A DNA stretch of 64,000 nt. It comes from Polyangia bacterium (GTDB lineage: Bacteria > Myxococcota_A > Polyangia > Nannocystales > Nannocystaceae). Location of the stretch: the NCBI GenBank assembly GCA_030429545.1, contig JAUIFF010000012.1, positions 124,001 through 188,000 on the forward strand. The letters run 5' to 3'. This document shows positions 9,690-18,400 of the stretch, in pieces (positions within the stretch are counted from its first letter, which is position 1; every line of letters starts with the position of its first letter). The notes below the pieces were generated by a model. It made no database searches and was not told the DNA's origin. It saw only the letters and a list, made by a program, of their open reading frames with translations. Made by a program: the position numbers and the translations under genes.

Positions 9690-10625
9690 TTACACCTCGT
9701 GTGGGTGTTCGCTCCGGCCAGTTCGCGTAAACGCTGCGGCATGGGCAAACGCTATCGTCTGCTCGATCATCTCCTGGTCGACGCCTTCGATACCCAGGGC
9801 CACCTCGAGTTCTGCCGGCAGCGTGGTTGCGGACAAAAGTGTATTGTCCGTGCAAATACAAACTTTGAGCCCGCTTTCTATCCAGCGTGGCAACGGATGC
9901 GCAGCACACGAAGCAATCGCCCCAACCTGCATGTTGGAGGTGATACAGGCCTCGATTGTCAGTCCGCGCTCGCGCACCAACTCGACGACGGCCGGATCTC
10001 GCAAAATCGTCGTCGCGTGGCCGAGCCGGTCGGCACAAAGCGTTTCGACAGCGGCTCGGATTTCCGCCGGAGGTCGACCTTCGCCGGCGTGCACTGTGCG
10101 GCCGAGCCCGAGCTCACCCGCGCGGACAAACGCAGCCCGATAGTCGGCCATCCCGTGCCCGTGCCCGGGTAGGGGCCCGCCAGCCAAGTCAATGCCGACA
10201 ACACCGGGGCGTTCGGCCGCACACTCGACAAGTGTTTCGAGCACCTCCGGCGACTCCCCGTACAGACCACACAACAGCAAGCCCGCCCGCCCGTCGATCC
10301 CCCGAAGCGTAGCATCGACAAAGTCGTCCACACCGGCGAGGCCGCGGCCGTGCAGCTGGGGAGCAAACCGCAGCTCCAGAGTCGTCACCCCTTCAGCCGT
10401 TGCATCTTCACAGATCTCGCCGGCCACACGCTCGAGCGCCTCCTCGGTATCGAGCAATCGCAGGGTAAACGCAAACTGAGCAAGTGCCTGCTCGAGGCCC
10501 ATGTTCGGTGAAAAGCCGAACGGCTGTGGCAGGTCGAGCCCACGCTCGTTTGCCAGCTCCAAAACTGTTTGCATGCGCAAGGAGCCGTCGATATGGCGGT
10601 GGAGATCCGCGAGGCCAGTGGTCAT
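9690..10625 (-). CDS. add: Adenosine deaminase
   Basis: The 311-residue enzyme should hydrolyse adenosine (or deoxyadenosine) to inosine in purine salvage. The metal and catalytic residues are visible in order: HRHIDGS (His9, His11), HAGEG (His179, Glu182), GHATT (His203) and CTDN (Asp260). The residue after the zinc-binding Asp is Asn rather than Asp, a variant I recall from actinobacterial adenosine deaminases, so it is not by itself a sign of lost activity. The length is a little under the usual 330-350. The start is the ATG at 10625; an in-frame ATG lies three codons upstream. It follows the glutathione peroxidase gene, separated by a terminator. Confidence 0.87.
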   Translation of the reverse strand: MTTGLADLHRHIDGSLRMQTVLELANERGLDLPQPFGFSPNMGLEQALAQFAFTLRLLDTEEALERVAGEICEDATAEGVTTLELRFAPQLHGRGLAGVDDFVDATLRGIDGRAGLLLCGLYGESPEVLETLVECAAERPGVVGIDLAGGPLPGHGHGMADYRAAFVRAGELGLGRTVHAGEGRPPAEIRAAVETLCADRLGHATTILRDPAVVELVRERGLTIEACITSNMQVGAIASCAAHPLPRWIESGLKVCICTDNTLLSATTLPAELEVALGIEGVDQEMIEQTIAFAHAAAFTRTGRSEHPHEV

Positions 10626-10671
10626 GATGCACATGTAGCCCGAGCCGGATATCCTCGGCAACCACAGAAAA

Positions 10672-10702
10672 CACAGAAAACAGGCCCACCACGGCGGGCC
10701 TG
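10672..10702 (-). terminator. Rho-independent terminator after the glutathione peroxidase gene
   Basis: Read on the minus strand, CAGGCCCGCC...GGGCCTG forms a GC-rich hairpin (10681-10702), followed by TTTTCTGTGTTTTC. It lies 21 bp after the stop codon at 10723. Confidence 0.7.
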
Positions 10703-10722
10703 CTCGGGAGCGACGGGCGTGG

Positions 10723-11220
10723 CTAGCTCGCCGCCGATGGGCCAAAAAGTGCCGGAAGGTCCTTGGCAATCTCCTCGGGCGTGACCCGTGGGCTGTAGCG
10801 TTTGACCACCCGCCCCTCACGATCGACCAAGAACTTGGCGAAGTTCCACGAAATCTGGGTTGAGCCATCCTCGGCAGGCTGCTCGCTGCGAAGGAATTTG
10901 TAGAGCTCACAGGCATTGGGCCCGTTGACTTCGATTTTGTGAAACATCGGAAAGTTGACGTCGTAACGCGACTTGGCGAACGCCAAAATCTCCGCGTCGG
11001 TACCGGGTTCCTGGGCACCAAACTGGTTGCACGGAAACCCGAGAACGGTAAAGCCCTGGGGGCTATGTTGCTCAAAAAGGGTACGCAGACCTGCGTACTG
11101 AGGCGTCAGCCCTCAACGGCTGGCGACGTTGACCACCAGGCAAACCTGGCCACGAAACTGTGAAAAGTCGACATCTTCGCCGGTGATCGACTGCATGTGA
11201 AAGTCGTAAAACCGTGACAT
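10723..11220 (-). CDS. Selenocysteine-containing glutathione peroxidase family protein
   Basis: Reading through one in-frame TGA (11115-11113), the gene gives a 165-residue protein typical of the glutathione peroxidase family. TGA is codon 36 and falls at the catalytic position: NVASR-U-GLTPQY. The family signatures follow in the same frame: GFPCNQFGAQEPG (Gln70) and WNFAKFLV (Trp125, Asn126). The enzyme should reduce hydroperoxides with a thiol donor. The start is the ATG at 11220. No sequence is lost on either side of the TGA, and there is no frameshift. A selenocysteine insertion hairpin lies 14 nt downstream of the TGA. The protein is easily mis-annotated as an 87-residue fragment starting at 10986. 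Confidence 0.93.
11081..11098 (-). promoter_or_regulatory. Bacterial SECIS hairpin
   Basis: On the mRNA strand, GUACGCA-GGUC-UGCGUAC forms a perfect seven-pair stem with a GGUC tetraloop, beginning 14 nt after the UGA at codon 36. The tip GCAGGUCUGC is the same as the SelB-binding tip of the E. coli fdhF element as I remember it. The loop starts 21 nt after the UGA, within the spacing expected for bacterial elements. The bulged U found in fdhF is absent. Confidence 0.88.
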
Positions 11221-11313
11221 GGCGGGAGCATACCGGTGCAGCCCAGTGGTTGGCAAGTCGACGGGCGACCGATGTCGATAGCTGACAATGATTGCAGATG
11301 CATATGCCCGCGG

Positions 11314-11841
11314 TCAGGCGGATTCGAGTTTTTGCAGCGCAGCCTCGGCCCCCAGAACTCCGGCGTCGGCCAGCTGTGCAAGAGCTTTGCGAACAGCTCC
11401 GTACAGAGCCTGGTGACACTCAGGGTGGCTTGCCGCGGCCACGAGGTGACCAACGGCATCTGTGTGGGCGAGTTGCCCAAGCGAGGTGGCCGCGGCGATT
11501 TGTTCGTCGAGCAGCTCAAAGAGCTCGGTCGCCCCGGCAACCGCCGCATGGCTTTTCTGGGTATCGCTCATCTGCTCCCAGCCCGGCGTGGGTGCGGCGA
11601 GACGGGTCGCTTGGGCGGCAAAGCGTGAGCGGATCAACTGGCCGAGAACCGGAATCAGTCGCCGGTCACCGGTGGCGCCAGCAACCTCGATCGCGGACAA
11701 CTCGATCCACTCGGGGTCGGCCCCTGCGAGCCCGTCGACGTACTTCGCAATCTTCTGCAGCTGGCGATACACACCCGGCCGATTGTTTGCGTAGTCGGCC
11801 AACGCCGCCAGCAACTGCTCGTGTGCACTCGCCCTGTCCAC
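11314..11841 (-). CDS. Hypothetical all-helical (HEAT-like) protein
   Basis: The 175-residue product is rich in Ala and Leu, with alternating amphipathic helices (EWIELSAIEVAGATGDRRLIPVLGQLI..., LAHTDAVGHLVAAASHPE), suggestive of HEAT or ARM repeats. No catalytic motif, signal peptide or membrane segment is visible. I placed the start at the GTG at 11841 because the acetyltransferase gene begins at 11877 on the other strand. Longer starts would read into it with low-complexity sequence. No strong ribosome binding site is seen. Function is unknown. Confidence 0.6.
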   Translation of the reverse strand: MDRASAHEQLLAALADYANNRPGVYRQLQKIAKYVDGLAGADPEWIELSAIEVAGATGDRRLIPVLGQLIRSRFAAQATRLAAPTPGWEQMSDTQKSHAAVAGATELFELLDEQIAAATSLGQLAHTDAVGHLVAAASHPECHQALYGAVRKALAQLADAGVLGAEAALQKLESA

Positions 11842-11876
11842 GCTCTGCAGTGTAGCGTGCCCCCGGAGCCGTTCCC

Positions 11877-12446
11877 ATGAGCCATCGCCCTGAGCCCGAG
11901 ATTCCGCGTTTTGCCGCCCATGAGCAACTTGTCTACTACCTCGAGATGTCCGAGCCCGGGCAGCATCTTCGACATCCCCGCGCTGCCGATGCCCAGCTCC
12001 AAGCTGTCCAAGCACACCTTGCGTGCCCGGCGATCAACCGGTTTTTTTATGCCGAGGTCGGCCGCGACTGGCATTGGGTCGATCGCCTTGCCTGGTCTGA
12101 AGACCAGTGGCTCGCCTACCTCGACCGCCCGCAACAGGAAACGTGGATTGTGTACCTACAAGGAACACCGGTTGGCTATTTTGAACTCGAGCAGCAACGG
12201 GCAGGGCGAGACACGGAGCTTGTGTACTTTGGCCTCCTACCCCGGTTTGTCGGCCGTGGGCTCGGTGGTCCGATGCTGAGCTTGGTGATCGAGCAGGCGT
12301 GGTCGAGTGCACCCGATCGCGTCTGGCTACACACCTGTTCGGACGACCATCCCGCAGCACTGGCCAACTACCGCGCCCGCGGGTTTCGCCTCGTTCGCTG
12401 CGAGGTGGTTGCCAAACCCGATGTCGCCACCAAGCAACCCGGTTGA
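11877..12446 (+). CDS. GNAT family N-acetyltransferase
   Basis: The 189-residue product has the GNAT fold signature in its C-terminal half: the acetyl-CoA pyrophosphate loop in LLPRFVGRGLGGPML (R-x-x-G-x-G/A-like) and a final strand and helix ending ALANYRARGFRLVR. Conserved WIVYLQGTPVGYFEL marks strand 4. It should transfer an acyl group from acyl-CoA to an amine; the substrate is not predictable. It is divergent from the helical hypothetical gene (35 bp apart) and convergent with the lipoprotein gene that ends one base after its stop. Confidence 0.85.
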   Translation: MSHRPEPEIPRFAAHEQLVYYLEMSEPGQHLRHPRAADAQLQAVQAHLACPAINRFFYAEVGRDWHWVDRLAWSEDQWLAYLDRPQQETWIVYLQGTPVGYFELEQQRAGRDTELVYFGLLPRFVGRGLGGPMLSLVIEQAWSSAPDRVWLHTCSDDHPAALANYRARGFRLVRCEVVAKPDVATKQPG

Positions 12447-12447
12447 G

Positions 12448-14358
12448 CTACTCGATCACGACATCATTGATCAGTTGTACATTCATGCCACCCGGGTAGC
12501 CATAGGACACATTGGTGGTGGTAATCGACGTTTCCGGCGTCCCCCACCCCCATACCCACAGGCCAAATGGACCGTCGCTGATGATTTCGTGGCGCCCGGT
12601 TGAGCAGTTGCCCACGTCTTCAAAATCGCCGGTAATCAAGTCGATACGGGTCCATTCGTAGCCGTTGCCAACCGGCGTCCAATCGCCGAGGGTGCCAGCA
12701 CAGTCGAGGTCGACGTCGTGGAAAATACCGTTGACCGACTTCCGCACGATCACCAGGTTGGTCTCGGGATAGGTCGGGTCGGCAAAAAACACGTAGTAGT
12801 TGCCGTACTGGTCGGGCGAATAGTTGAGCACAAAATCCGGGTCGCCATAACCCTCGGGGCCGGGGACCCAGGCATTGCCACTCATCAGGTTGAACAACAT
12901 AAACGGATGTTCGTCGTCCTGGCTTTTGACCGTAAACGCCGCGCCGGTGATCCACTCGGCAACTTCGCCCTGGTCGAGCGTAGGCGGCCCACCGACATCG
13001 TCGGACCAGGTCAGCTGCGTCCCGTCGACCACGCCAATCAGCCGCCAAAAAGCATCCTCACCGTTGCGCGGGCGATGCATCACGCCGACGTACTCGCTGC
13101 CGAGGGCACGGATTGGGGGAATCATCTGCTCGCCGTGATCGCACCACATCTCGCCGTAGGGCACCCGCATGCACTCGTGGCCGCCCATCATCCCGATCGG
13201 CTTGTCGGATGTCACAACCGAACCACTGAGCTCTTCGAATTGGGAAATCTGTGCATGTTCACCGGCATCGATGGTGAACTGCACCGGTTGTCCTGCCGGA
13301 CCCGCGGGAATGCCATTGCCCCCGATCAAATCGACCACCGGCGTGAGCGTAACCTGGGTGTTGTCCTCCATCGCAATCACGTTGAACGAGGGCGCCCGTG
13401 GGGCGTCGTCAAACACATCATAAGCATTGACCGCGATGTAGTTGTCGTCCCAGACACTGGTCGGCAACAGCAGCGAGGCACCGGTGACCGCAACCGTTCC
13501 ACCGCCGTAGGGATTGATTTGAAAGGCGACCACCGGGACATCGGTGGTGATGTGAAACGCCTCGCCGATACCTGTCCCATCGACCATTGGAACCTCTGGG
13601 ACCGCCGAGGGATAGGGGCACTTCTCCTCGCCATCTGGACCCGCGAGCAACAAGATCGCGACCTCGCCCGGAGGTAGGCCACCGACATCATCGTATGGCT
13701 GATAAACCAGGTTCGGTCCGGCGCCCTCGGGAATATATGTAAAGTCACCGACCGGGAGATTTTGCCCGGCAAACGCGACCTCGATGTGTGCCGGAGAATC
13801 CCATGTATTGGCCACAAATGCGGCAAAGCACGGCTCTTCTTCGAGGCTGTACATCAACGTCGAGTAGTACTCGCAGCCCACCGAGCTGCGTTTTTCCTCG
13901 GCCGCCTGGCACGGGTCGACACACTCAAACGTGTTGGAGTCGCAGCCCTCGTTGCCCTCACAGTCGTCGACAACCTCGTCGTTACAGTCGAGCACCTGGG
14001 TGAGATCGGGCGAGCACTTAAGCGGACAGCCACCGGTCTCGGTGGTCTCGGTTGGGTCCGTGTCACTTTCAGAAGTCTCGCTCTCACTCTCTGTCGGCCC
14101 AGCTGTGGGGTCGGTGTCGGTTGTGTCCGTGGTTTCAACCGTCTCGCCCGCGGTCATCGACCCCGTGCCATCCGTCTCGCTGGTCTCGCCCACAGTGCCC
14201 TCGGTATCCGTCATCGCCCCAGTCGTAGGCGCAGTGGTTTGAGTGACGTTTCCGGTCATGGTGTCGGTATCGGAATCCCGACCGCCACCACCGGCACAGG
14301 CAGCAAGTAGCAATGGGTAGGCGACAATTAGGGCAAGCGAAGGCGCACGGTTCATCAA
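12448..14358 (-). CDS. Surface lipoprotein with IgGFc-binding-like domain
   Basis: The 636-residue product has a signal peptide and lipobox (LLLAAC), then a Thr/Glu/Asp/Ser/Gly linker to about residue 110 and a short Cys-rich segment (CSPDLTQVLDC...CDSNTFECVDPC). The rest resembles the N-terminal region of IgGFc-binding proteins: VANTWDSPAHIEVAF, VPVVAFQINPYGG, LLPTSVWDDNYIAVNAYD, NTQVTLTP and SDKPIGMMGGHEC. These are beta-rich, extracellular and presumed adhesive. The match is by remembered family features only. It is convergent with the acetyltransferase gene and monocistronic. Confidence 0.82.
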   Translation of the reverse strand: MMNRAPSLALIVAYPLLLAACAGGGGRDSDTDTMTGNVTQTTAPTTGAMTDTEGTVGETSETDGTGSMTAGETVETTDTTDTDPTAGPTESESETSESDTDPTETTETGGCPLKCSPDLTQVLDCNDEVVDDCEGNEGCDSNTFECVDPCQAAEEKRSSVGCEYYSTLMYSLEEEPCFAAFVANTWDSPAHIEVAFAGQNLPVGDFTYIPEGAGPNLVYQPYDDVGGLPPGEVAILLLAGPDGEEKCPYPSAVPEVPMVDGTGIGEAFHITTDVPVVAFQINPYGGGTVAVTGASLLLPTSVWDDNYIAVNAYDVFDDAPRAPSFNVIAMEDNTQVTLTPVVDLIGGNGIPAGPAGQPVQFTIDAGEHAQISQFEELSGSVVTSDKPIGMMGGHECMRVPYGEMWCDHGEQMIPPIRALGSEYVGVMHRPRNGEDAFWRLIGVVDGTQLTWSDDVGGPPTLDQGEVAEWITGAAFTVKSQDDEHPFMLFNLMSGNAWVPGPEGYGDPDFVLNYSPDQYGNYYVFFADPTYPETNLVIVRKSVNGIFHDVDLDCAGTLGDWTPVGNGYEWTRIDLITGDFEDVGNCSTGRHEIISDGPFGLWVWGWGTPETSITTTNVSYGYPGGMNVQLINDVVIE

Positions 14359-14724
14359 TGGGCTCCAGGTAGGATGTCGGCGGATTGTACCGACAACAGG
14401 ACCTCAGGAGCAGGGTGAAATAGACATGTCGTAAAGGACTCAGAACCGGCAGCAAGGCGTAGATCGTCGACGAAGTTGCATGGAAGTGTCGTCAGCTTCA
14501 CGACATCGCTACTCCAATTCCGCGCAACGTCTAAATCGCTCATCTCCGCCCTGCGGCCTGTAGACCACACCTCAAACCTAGATAAACTTGTATCAACATG
14601 ATTTCTATTTAATTGAACATGTAGTTCTATTTGCTCATGCATTTATTGACGACCCAACAAAAAACCCCGGCCCAACAAAAAACCCCGGCACAGTAGCCGG
14701 GGTTTTGCCATTGTGTCTCGCGTT
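14359..14724. other. Intergenic region, 366 bp
   Basis: This gap holds the upstream region of the IgGFc-like lipoprotein gene and, at its right end, the terminator of the fadI gene. An A+T-rich stretch at about 14575-14650 stands out from the surrounding sequence and contains TGTATCAACA, one base from the dispersed palindrome. Two copies of an 18-bp direct repeat (CCCAACAAAAAACCCCGG) occupy 14653-14688. No small gene is convincing. Confidence 0.6.
14676..14706 (-). terminator. Rho-independent terminator of the fadJ-fadI operon
   Basis: CCCCGGCTACTGTGCCGGGG (minus strand, 14702-14683) forms a strong hairpin followed by TTTTTTG. It lies 23 bp past the fadI stop codon. The plus-strand side also carries a short T run, so it could work in both directions. 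Confidence 0.88.
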
Positions 14725-16035
14725 TTATGCTGGGCGTTCAAACACCATCGCCGAACCCATACCGCCGGCGGCGCAAGCTGAGATCAGACCAAACTGCTCG
14801 CCTTTACGCGCGAGCAGGTCCAAACATTGTAGGATCAACCTGCCCCCGGTGGCGCCAAACGGGTGCCCGAGGCTGATGCTTCCACCCCAGAGATTGACCG
14901 ATTCGGGATCGATCTCGCCGACCGCTTCGCTGCGACCGAGTTTTTCGCGGCAGTAGCTAGCTGAGGCCAGGCCGTGAATATTGGCCAGTACCTGGGCGGC
15001 AAAGGCCTCGTGCATTTCGATCACTCCGATGTCACGCAGCGACAGGCCAGTACGTGTAAGTACACTCGATACGGCACTGACCGGGCCCATCAACAGGTGC
15101 TCAAACGGATCGATGGCGGCGTAGCGGTAATCCTTGAGAATCCCGAGAATCGGCCAGCCTTCGGCGCGGGCGACCTCCTCGGCCACCAGCACCAGGGCCG
15201 AGGCCCCGTCGGTTAGCGGCGAGGCATTGCCGGCGGTCACCGAACCGTATTTGCGATCGAACACCGGGCGCAGCTTGGCGAGTTTTTCGGGGGAGCTGTC
15301 GGACCGCGGATGGTTATCGCGCTCGACGACCTTGACCGATTTTTTGCCGGCCACGGGCATCGCCGTGACGTGTTTGGCCAGGGTTCCATCTTCCCAGGCC
15401 GCAACCGCACGGGCGTGCGAGCGGGCGGCAAACGCATCCTGCTCGCTCCGGGCAATCCCAAATGCCTTGGCCATTTTTTCGGCCGACTGGCCCATGGTCT
15501 CACCGGTCGAAGGCTCGGCGATGGCCGGGGCGACAGGCATCAAATCCTTGGGCCGGACACTGGCAAATGCCTTGAGCCGGGCTGCAGGCGTGCGCGCCTT
15601 ACTGGCCGAAAACAGGGCATCGCGAAACTCGCGGCCGTACAAAATCGGCACGTCGCTGAGCACCTCTGCCCCGCCGGCAACAATCACATCGGCATGGCCA
15701 AGGGCGATTTGGTCGGCGGCGTTGGTCACCGCCTGGTTGGCCGAAACACACGCACGCGTGACGGTGTAGGCCGGCGTGGTCCGGGGGAAGTTGGCCGACA
15801 GACCGATCTCGCGGGCGATGTTGGGAGCCCCGACTGGGGCCGAGACAATGCCAAAGATGAGCTGGTCGACACGCTCGGGGCGAATCCCGGCGCGAAGCAG
15901 GGCCTCACGGGCAGCCACCGCCCCGAGGTCGACGGCCGAGCAGCGCACGAGCTTGCCACCGGCCTTGCAAAAAGGTGTACGTGCACCGGCTACGACGGCG
16001 ACCGAACGGATCCGAGAATTTGTTTGCTGGTTCAT
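14725..16035 (-). CDS. fadI: Acetyl-CoA acyltransferase (thiolase) of beta-oxidation
   Basis: The 436-residue thiolase should cleave 3-ketoacyl-CoA with CoA to acetyl-CoA and a shortened acyl-CoA. The nucleophilic Cys96 lies in TRACVSANQ. The catalytic His of HEAFAAQ, the GHPFGATGGR loop and the C-terminal CAAGGMGSAM motif are all present. The length fits FadI or the trifunctional beta subunit. The ATG at 16035 is preceded by GGAG at good spacing, and an in-frame ATG four codons upstream is less likely. It lies 24 bp downstream of fadJ on the same strand, so the two form an operon and probably a FadJ-FadI complex. A terminator follows. Confidence 0.93.
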   Translation of the reverse strand: MNQQTNSRIRSVAVVAGARTPFCKAGGKLVRCSAVDLGAVAAREALLRAGIRPERVDQLIFGIVSAPVGAPNIAREIGLSANFPRTTPAYTVTRACVSANQAVTNAADQIALGHADVIVAGGAEVLSDVPILYGREFRDALFSASKARTPAARLKAFASVRPKDLMPVAPAIAEPSTGETMGQSAEKMAKAFGIARSEQDAFAARSHARAVAAWEDGTLAKHVTAMPVAGKKSVKVVERDNHPRSDSSPEKLAKLRPVFDRKYGSVTAGNASPLTDGASALVLVAEEVARAEGWPILGILKDYRYAAIDPFEHLLMGPVSAVSSVLTRTGLSLRDIGVIEMHEAFAAQVLANIHGLASASYCREKLGRSEAVGEIDPESVNLWGGSISLGHPFGATGGRLILQCLDLLARKGEQFGLISACAAGGMGSAMVFERPA

Positions 16036-16059
16036 TGAAATCTCCACGTCTCGCCGGGG

Positions 16060-18222
16060 TTAGGCAGGTTTCGGATCGAGGCTTTGAAAGCTCTTGCCCT
16101 CGGCCACAAGTTGGTCGAGCAAGCTCGGTGGGGTGTAGGCCTCGCCGTGGTCAACCGCGAGTTTGCGCAGGCGTTGTTGGGCGTTGCCCAGGCCAATGTT
16201 GTCGAGATGAGAAAACGGCCCGCCGCGCATCGGCGGGTAGCCAAAGCCAAACACCGCCCCGATGTCGCCATCGCGCGGGCAGGCCAAAATCCCCTCTTGC
16301 AGGCACAGGATGGCTTCGATCGCGGCGATCATCGTCAGCCGCTCGCCGAGAACTTCGGGATCGACTTTTTTGGCCTTGCCACGGCCGGGGAAAAATGCAT
16401 AGACATCTTTGTCAACCGCCTTCTTGCCCTTCTTGCCCTGCGGGTAGATATAAAATCCACGCCCGGATTTTCGCCCGAGGCGGTCTTGGTCGAGGAATGT
16501 CGAAACCGAGTCGGGTACCTTGATACGCCCGGGGAAGGCCGCTGACAGGGTTTTGGCAACCTTGGCCCCGACGTCAATGCCAACCTCGTCGAGCAGGGTG
16601 ATCGGCCCGACCGGCCACCCGACCTTGCGCGCCCCCAAATCGACCTGCTCGATGGTGTAACCCTGCTGAATCAACTCCAGGGCGGCCATGAGGTAAAAGC
16701 CGAGAACCCGCGTGGTGTAAAAGCCCGGTCCGTCACCCACGACGATCGGTGTCTTGCCGATGGTTGTGGCGAACTTGAGACAGGTGGCGAGGGTCTGCGG
16801 CGAAGTCTCGGGGGTTTTGATGATCTCGAGCAGCGGCATCTTGGTGACCGGCGAGAAAAAGTGCAGCCCGATAAAGCGGTCGCGGTGCTTGAGGTTGGCC
16901 CCGACCTCGGCAAGCGGCAGCGCCGAGGTGTTGGTGGCCAAAATTGTATCGCTCGGAACCAGGCTTTCGAGTTCGGCAAATACCTTTTGTTTGAGCGGGA
17001 GGATTTCGGGGACGGCCTCGATGATGAGGTCCATCGCGGCAAAGCCATCGAGCGTGAGCCCACCACTCACCCGTGACTGCGCACCAAAAATATGCTTGCG
17101 GCCAACGCTGCGAGTGCGCCGGCGAAAGTGTTTGTGAACATGGCTCAGGGCCCGGGCGAGCGGTTCGGCTGCGATGTCGCGGATGCGTGAGTCGATGCCC
17201 TTCCCGGCTGCGACCACGGCGATGTCGGCCCCCATAAACCCGCCGCCGACGAGCCCGAGCCGGGAAATACTTGTAGGATCAACAACCTTGCCCTCGGCAT
17301 CCGTCGCGGTTTGCTTTTTGAGTTCGTTGGAGCGGCGAAACAGCGACACAAGAGCCTTTGATGTCTCGCCAACCGCAAGCTCGGCAAACGCCTTGGGCTC
17401 GAGCGCCAGTGCCTCCTCGAGCGGCTTGTCGATACCTTTGGCGATGATGTCGAGGGCTACCAACGGAGCCGGATAGAGACCGAGTGTCTTGTCGACCACC
17501 GACTTCCGGGCCTGGCGAAACACCAAAGCCCGACCGGCACGATTGCCCTCCAAAAGGGTGCGGTCGACCGAATCCTGCGGCTTTTTACGCCCGTGTAGCT
17601 CCCCCTTGGCAAGCTTGACGGCCGCTGCCTTGGCTGCGACCTCGAGCGCCTCGGGCCCGACAACTTCGTCGACCAATCCAAGTTTTTTGGCCTTGCGCGG
17701 GCGGACGTTGCGGCCCGTCAAAATCAAGTCGAGCGACTCCCGCAGGCCGATGAGTCGCGGCAGACGAGCCGTGCCGCCGCCCCCGGGAAACAATCCGAGC
17801 TGAACTTCGGGCAAGCCCAAAACCGTTTTCGGCGAGTCCGTCGCAATCCGGTAGTGGCAGGCGAGCGCAAGTTCAGTGCCGGCCCCCAGGCAGCTTCCGT
17901 GAATCGCGGCGACCACAGGAAACGGGGCGTTGGCCAGGCGACTGAGAATGCGGTGCCCCTCGCTCGAGAACGCTTCGATCTTGGCGGCCGTGTCGGCGTG
18001 GGCAAATACCTCGACGTCGGCCCCGGCAATAAAGTTGTCGCGCTTGCCAGAGATCAACACCACGCCGCACAGGCCCTCAGCCTGCTCGAGCGTGTCCATG
18101 ATCTTTTCGATTGCGGCAAACGAAGTGGGCGCGATCGCGTTGACCTTTTCGCCAGGTCGGTCGATGGTGATCGTCGCCAGCCGTGGCGATGATTCGGGGG
18201 GGTCGATCGAAACATCAAACAT
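16060..18222 (-). CDS. fadJ: Fatty acid oxidation alpha subunit: enoyl-CoA hydratase / 3-hydroxyacyl-CoA dehydrogenase
   Basis: The 720-residue bifunctional enzyme carries out the hydration and NAD-linked oxidation steps of fatty acid beta-oxidation. The N-terminal crotonase domain shows the oxyanion-hole segments FIAGADVEVF and AIHGSCLGAGTELALACHYRIA and the LPEVQLGLFPGGGGTARLPRL block. The dehydrogenase half begins near residue 315 with the Rossmann motif GLVGGGFMGADIA and contains LHFFSPVTKMPLLEII and GDGPGFYTTRVL. The length equals typical FadJ. I chose the ATG at 18222; 15 more residues are possible upstream. It is the first gene of the fadJ-fadI pair. Confidence 0.94.
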   Translation of the reverse strand: MFDVSIDPPESSPRLATITIDRPGEKVNAIAPTSFAAIEKIMDTLEQAEGLCGVVLISGKRDNFIAGADVEVFAHADTAAKIEAFSSEGHRILSRLANAPFPVVAAIHGSCLGAGTELALACHYRIATDSPKTVLGLPEVQLGLFPGGGGTARLPRLIGLRESLDLILTGRNVRPRKAKKLGLVDEVVGPEALEVAAKAAAVKLAKGELHGRKKPQDSVDRTLLEGNRAGRALVFRQARKSVVDKTLGLYPAPLVALDIIAKGIDKPLEEALALEPKAFAELAVGETSKALVSLFRRSNELKKQTATDAEGKVVDPTSISRLGLVGGGFMGADIAVVAAGKGIDSRIRDIAAEPLARALSHVHKHFRRRTRSVGRKHIFGAQSRVSGGLTLDGFAAMDLIIEAVPEILPLKQKVFAELESLVPSDTILATNTSALPLAEVGANLKHRDRFIGLHFFSPVTKMPLLEIIKTPETSPQTLATCLKFATTIGKTPIVVGDGPGFYTTRVLGFYLMAALELIQQGYTIEQVDLGARKVGWPVGPITLLDEVGIDVGAKVAKTLSAAFPGRIKVPDSVSTFLDQDRLGRKSGRGFYIYPQGKKGKKAVDKDVYAFFPGRGKAKKVDPEVLGERLTMIAAIEAILCLQEGILACPRDGDIGAVFGFGYPPMRGGPFSHLDNIGLGNAQQRLRKLAVDHGEAYTPPSLLDQLVAEGKSFQSLDPKPA

Positions 18223-18350
18223 GTCGGCGAAACATACGAGGACCCGCTGTGAGGCGCAATACGCCAACCCGGTTTTGCAGCTATTTTGCCCGTCTACCCG
18301 CGTCTAACTATCTGACACGTTTTTCGCTCAAACCGATTCAGTCCGGTTCG

Positions 18351-18400
18351 GGCCAACTCAGGTCAACTCAGGCCAACTCAGGCCAACTCAGGCCAACTCA
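18351..18400. repeat. Five 10-bp direct repeats
   Basis: The unit GGCCAACTCA occurs five times head to tail (one copy GGTCAACTCA). The last unit contains the stop codon of the small lipoprotein gene on the minus strand (TGA, read from 18400-18398), so the array extends from the very end of that gene into the intergenic space towards fadJ. Confidence 0.93.

Noticed and set aside
9690..10625. Loss of activity of adenosine deaminase because Asn follows the zinc Asp
   Set aside because: I recall the same Asp-Asn pair in actinobacterial adenosine deaminases, so it is a known variant.
10723..10986. A separate 87-residue glutathione peroxidase fragment, or a pseudogene broken by a stop codon
   Set aside because: The frame is intact from the ATG at 11220 to 10723. 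The only stop is TGA at the selenocysteine position, followed by a matching SECIS hairpin.
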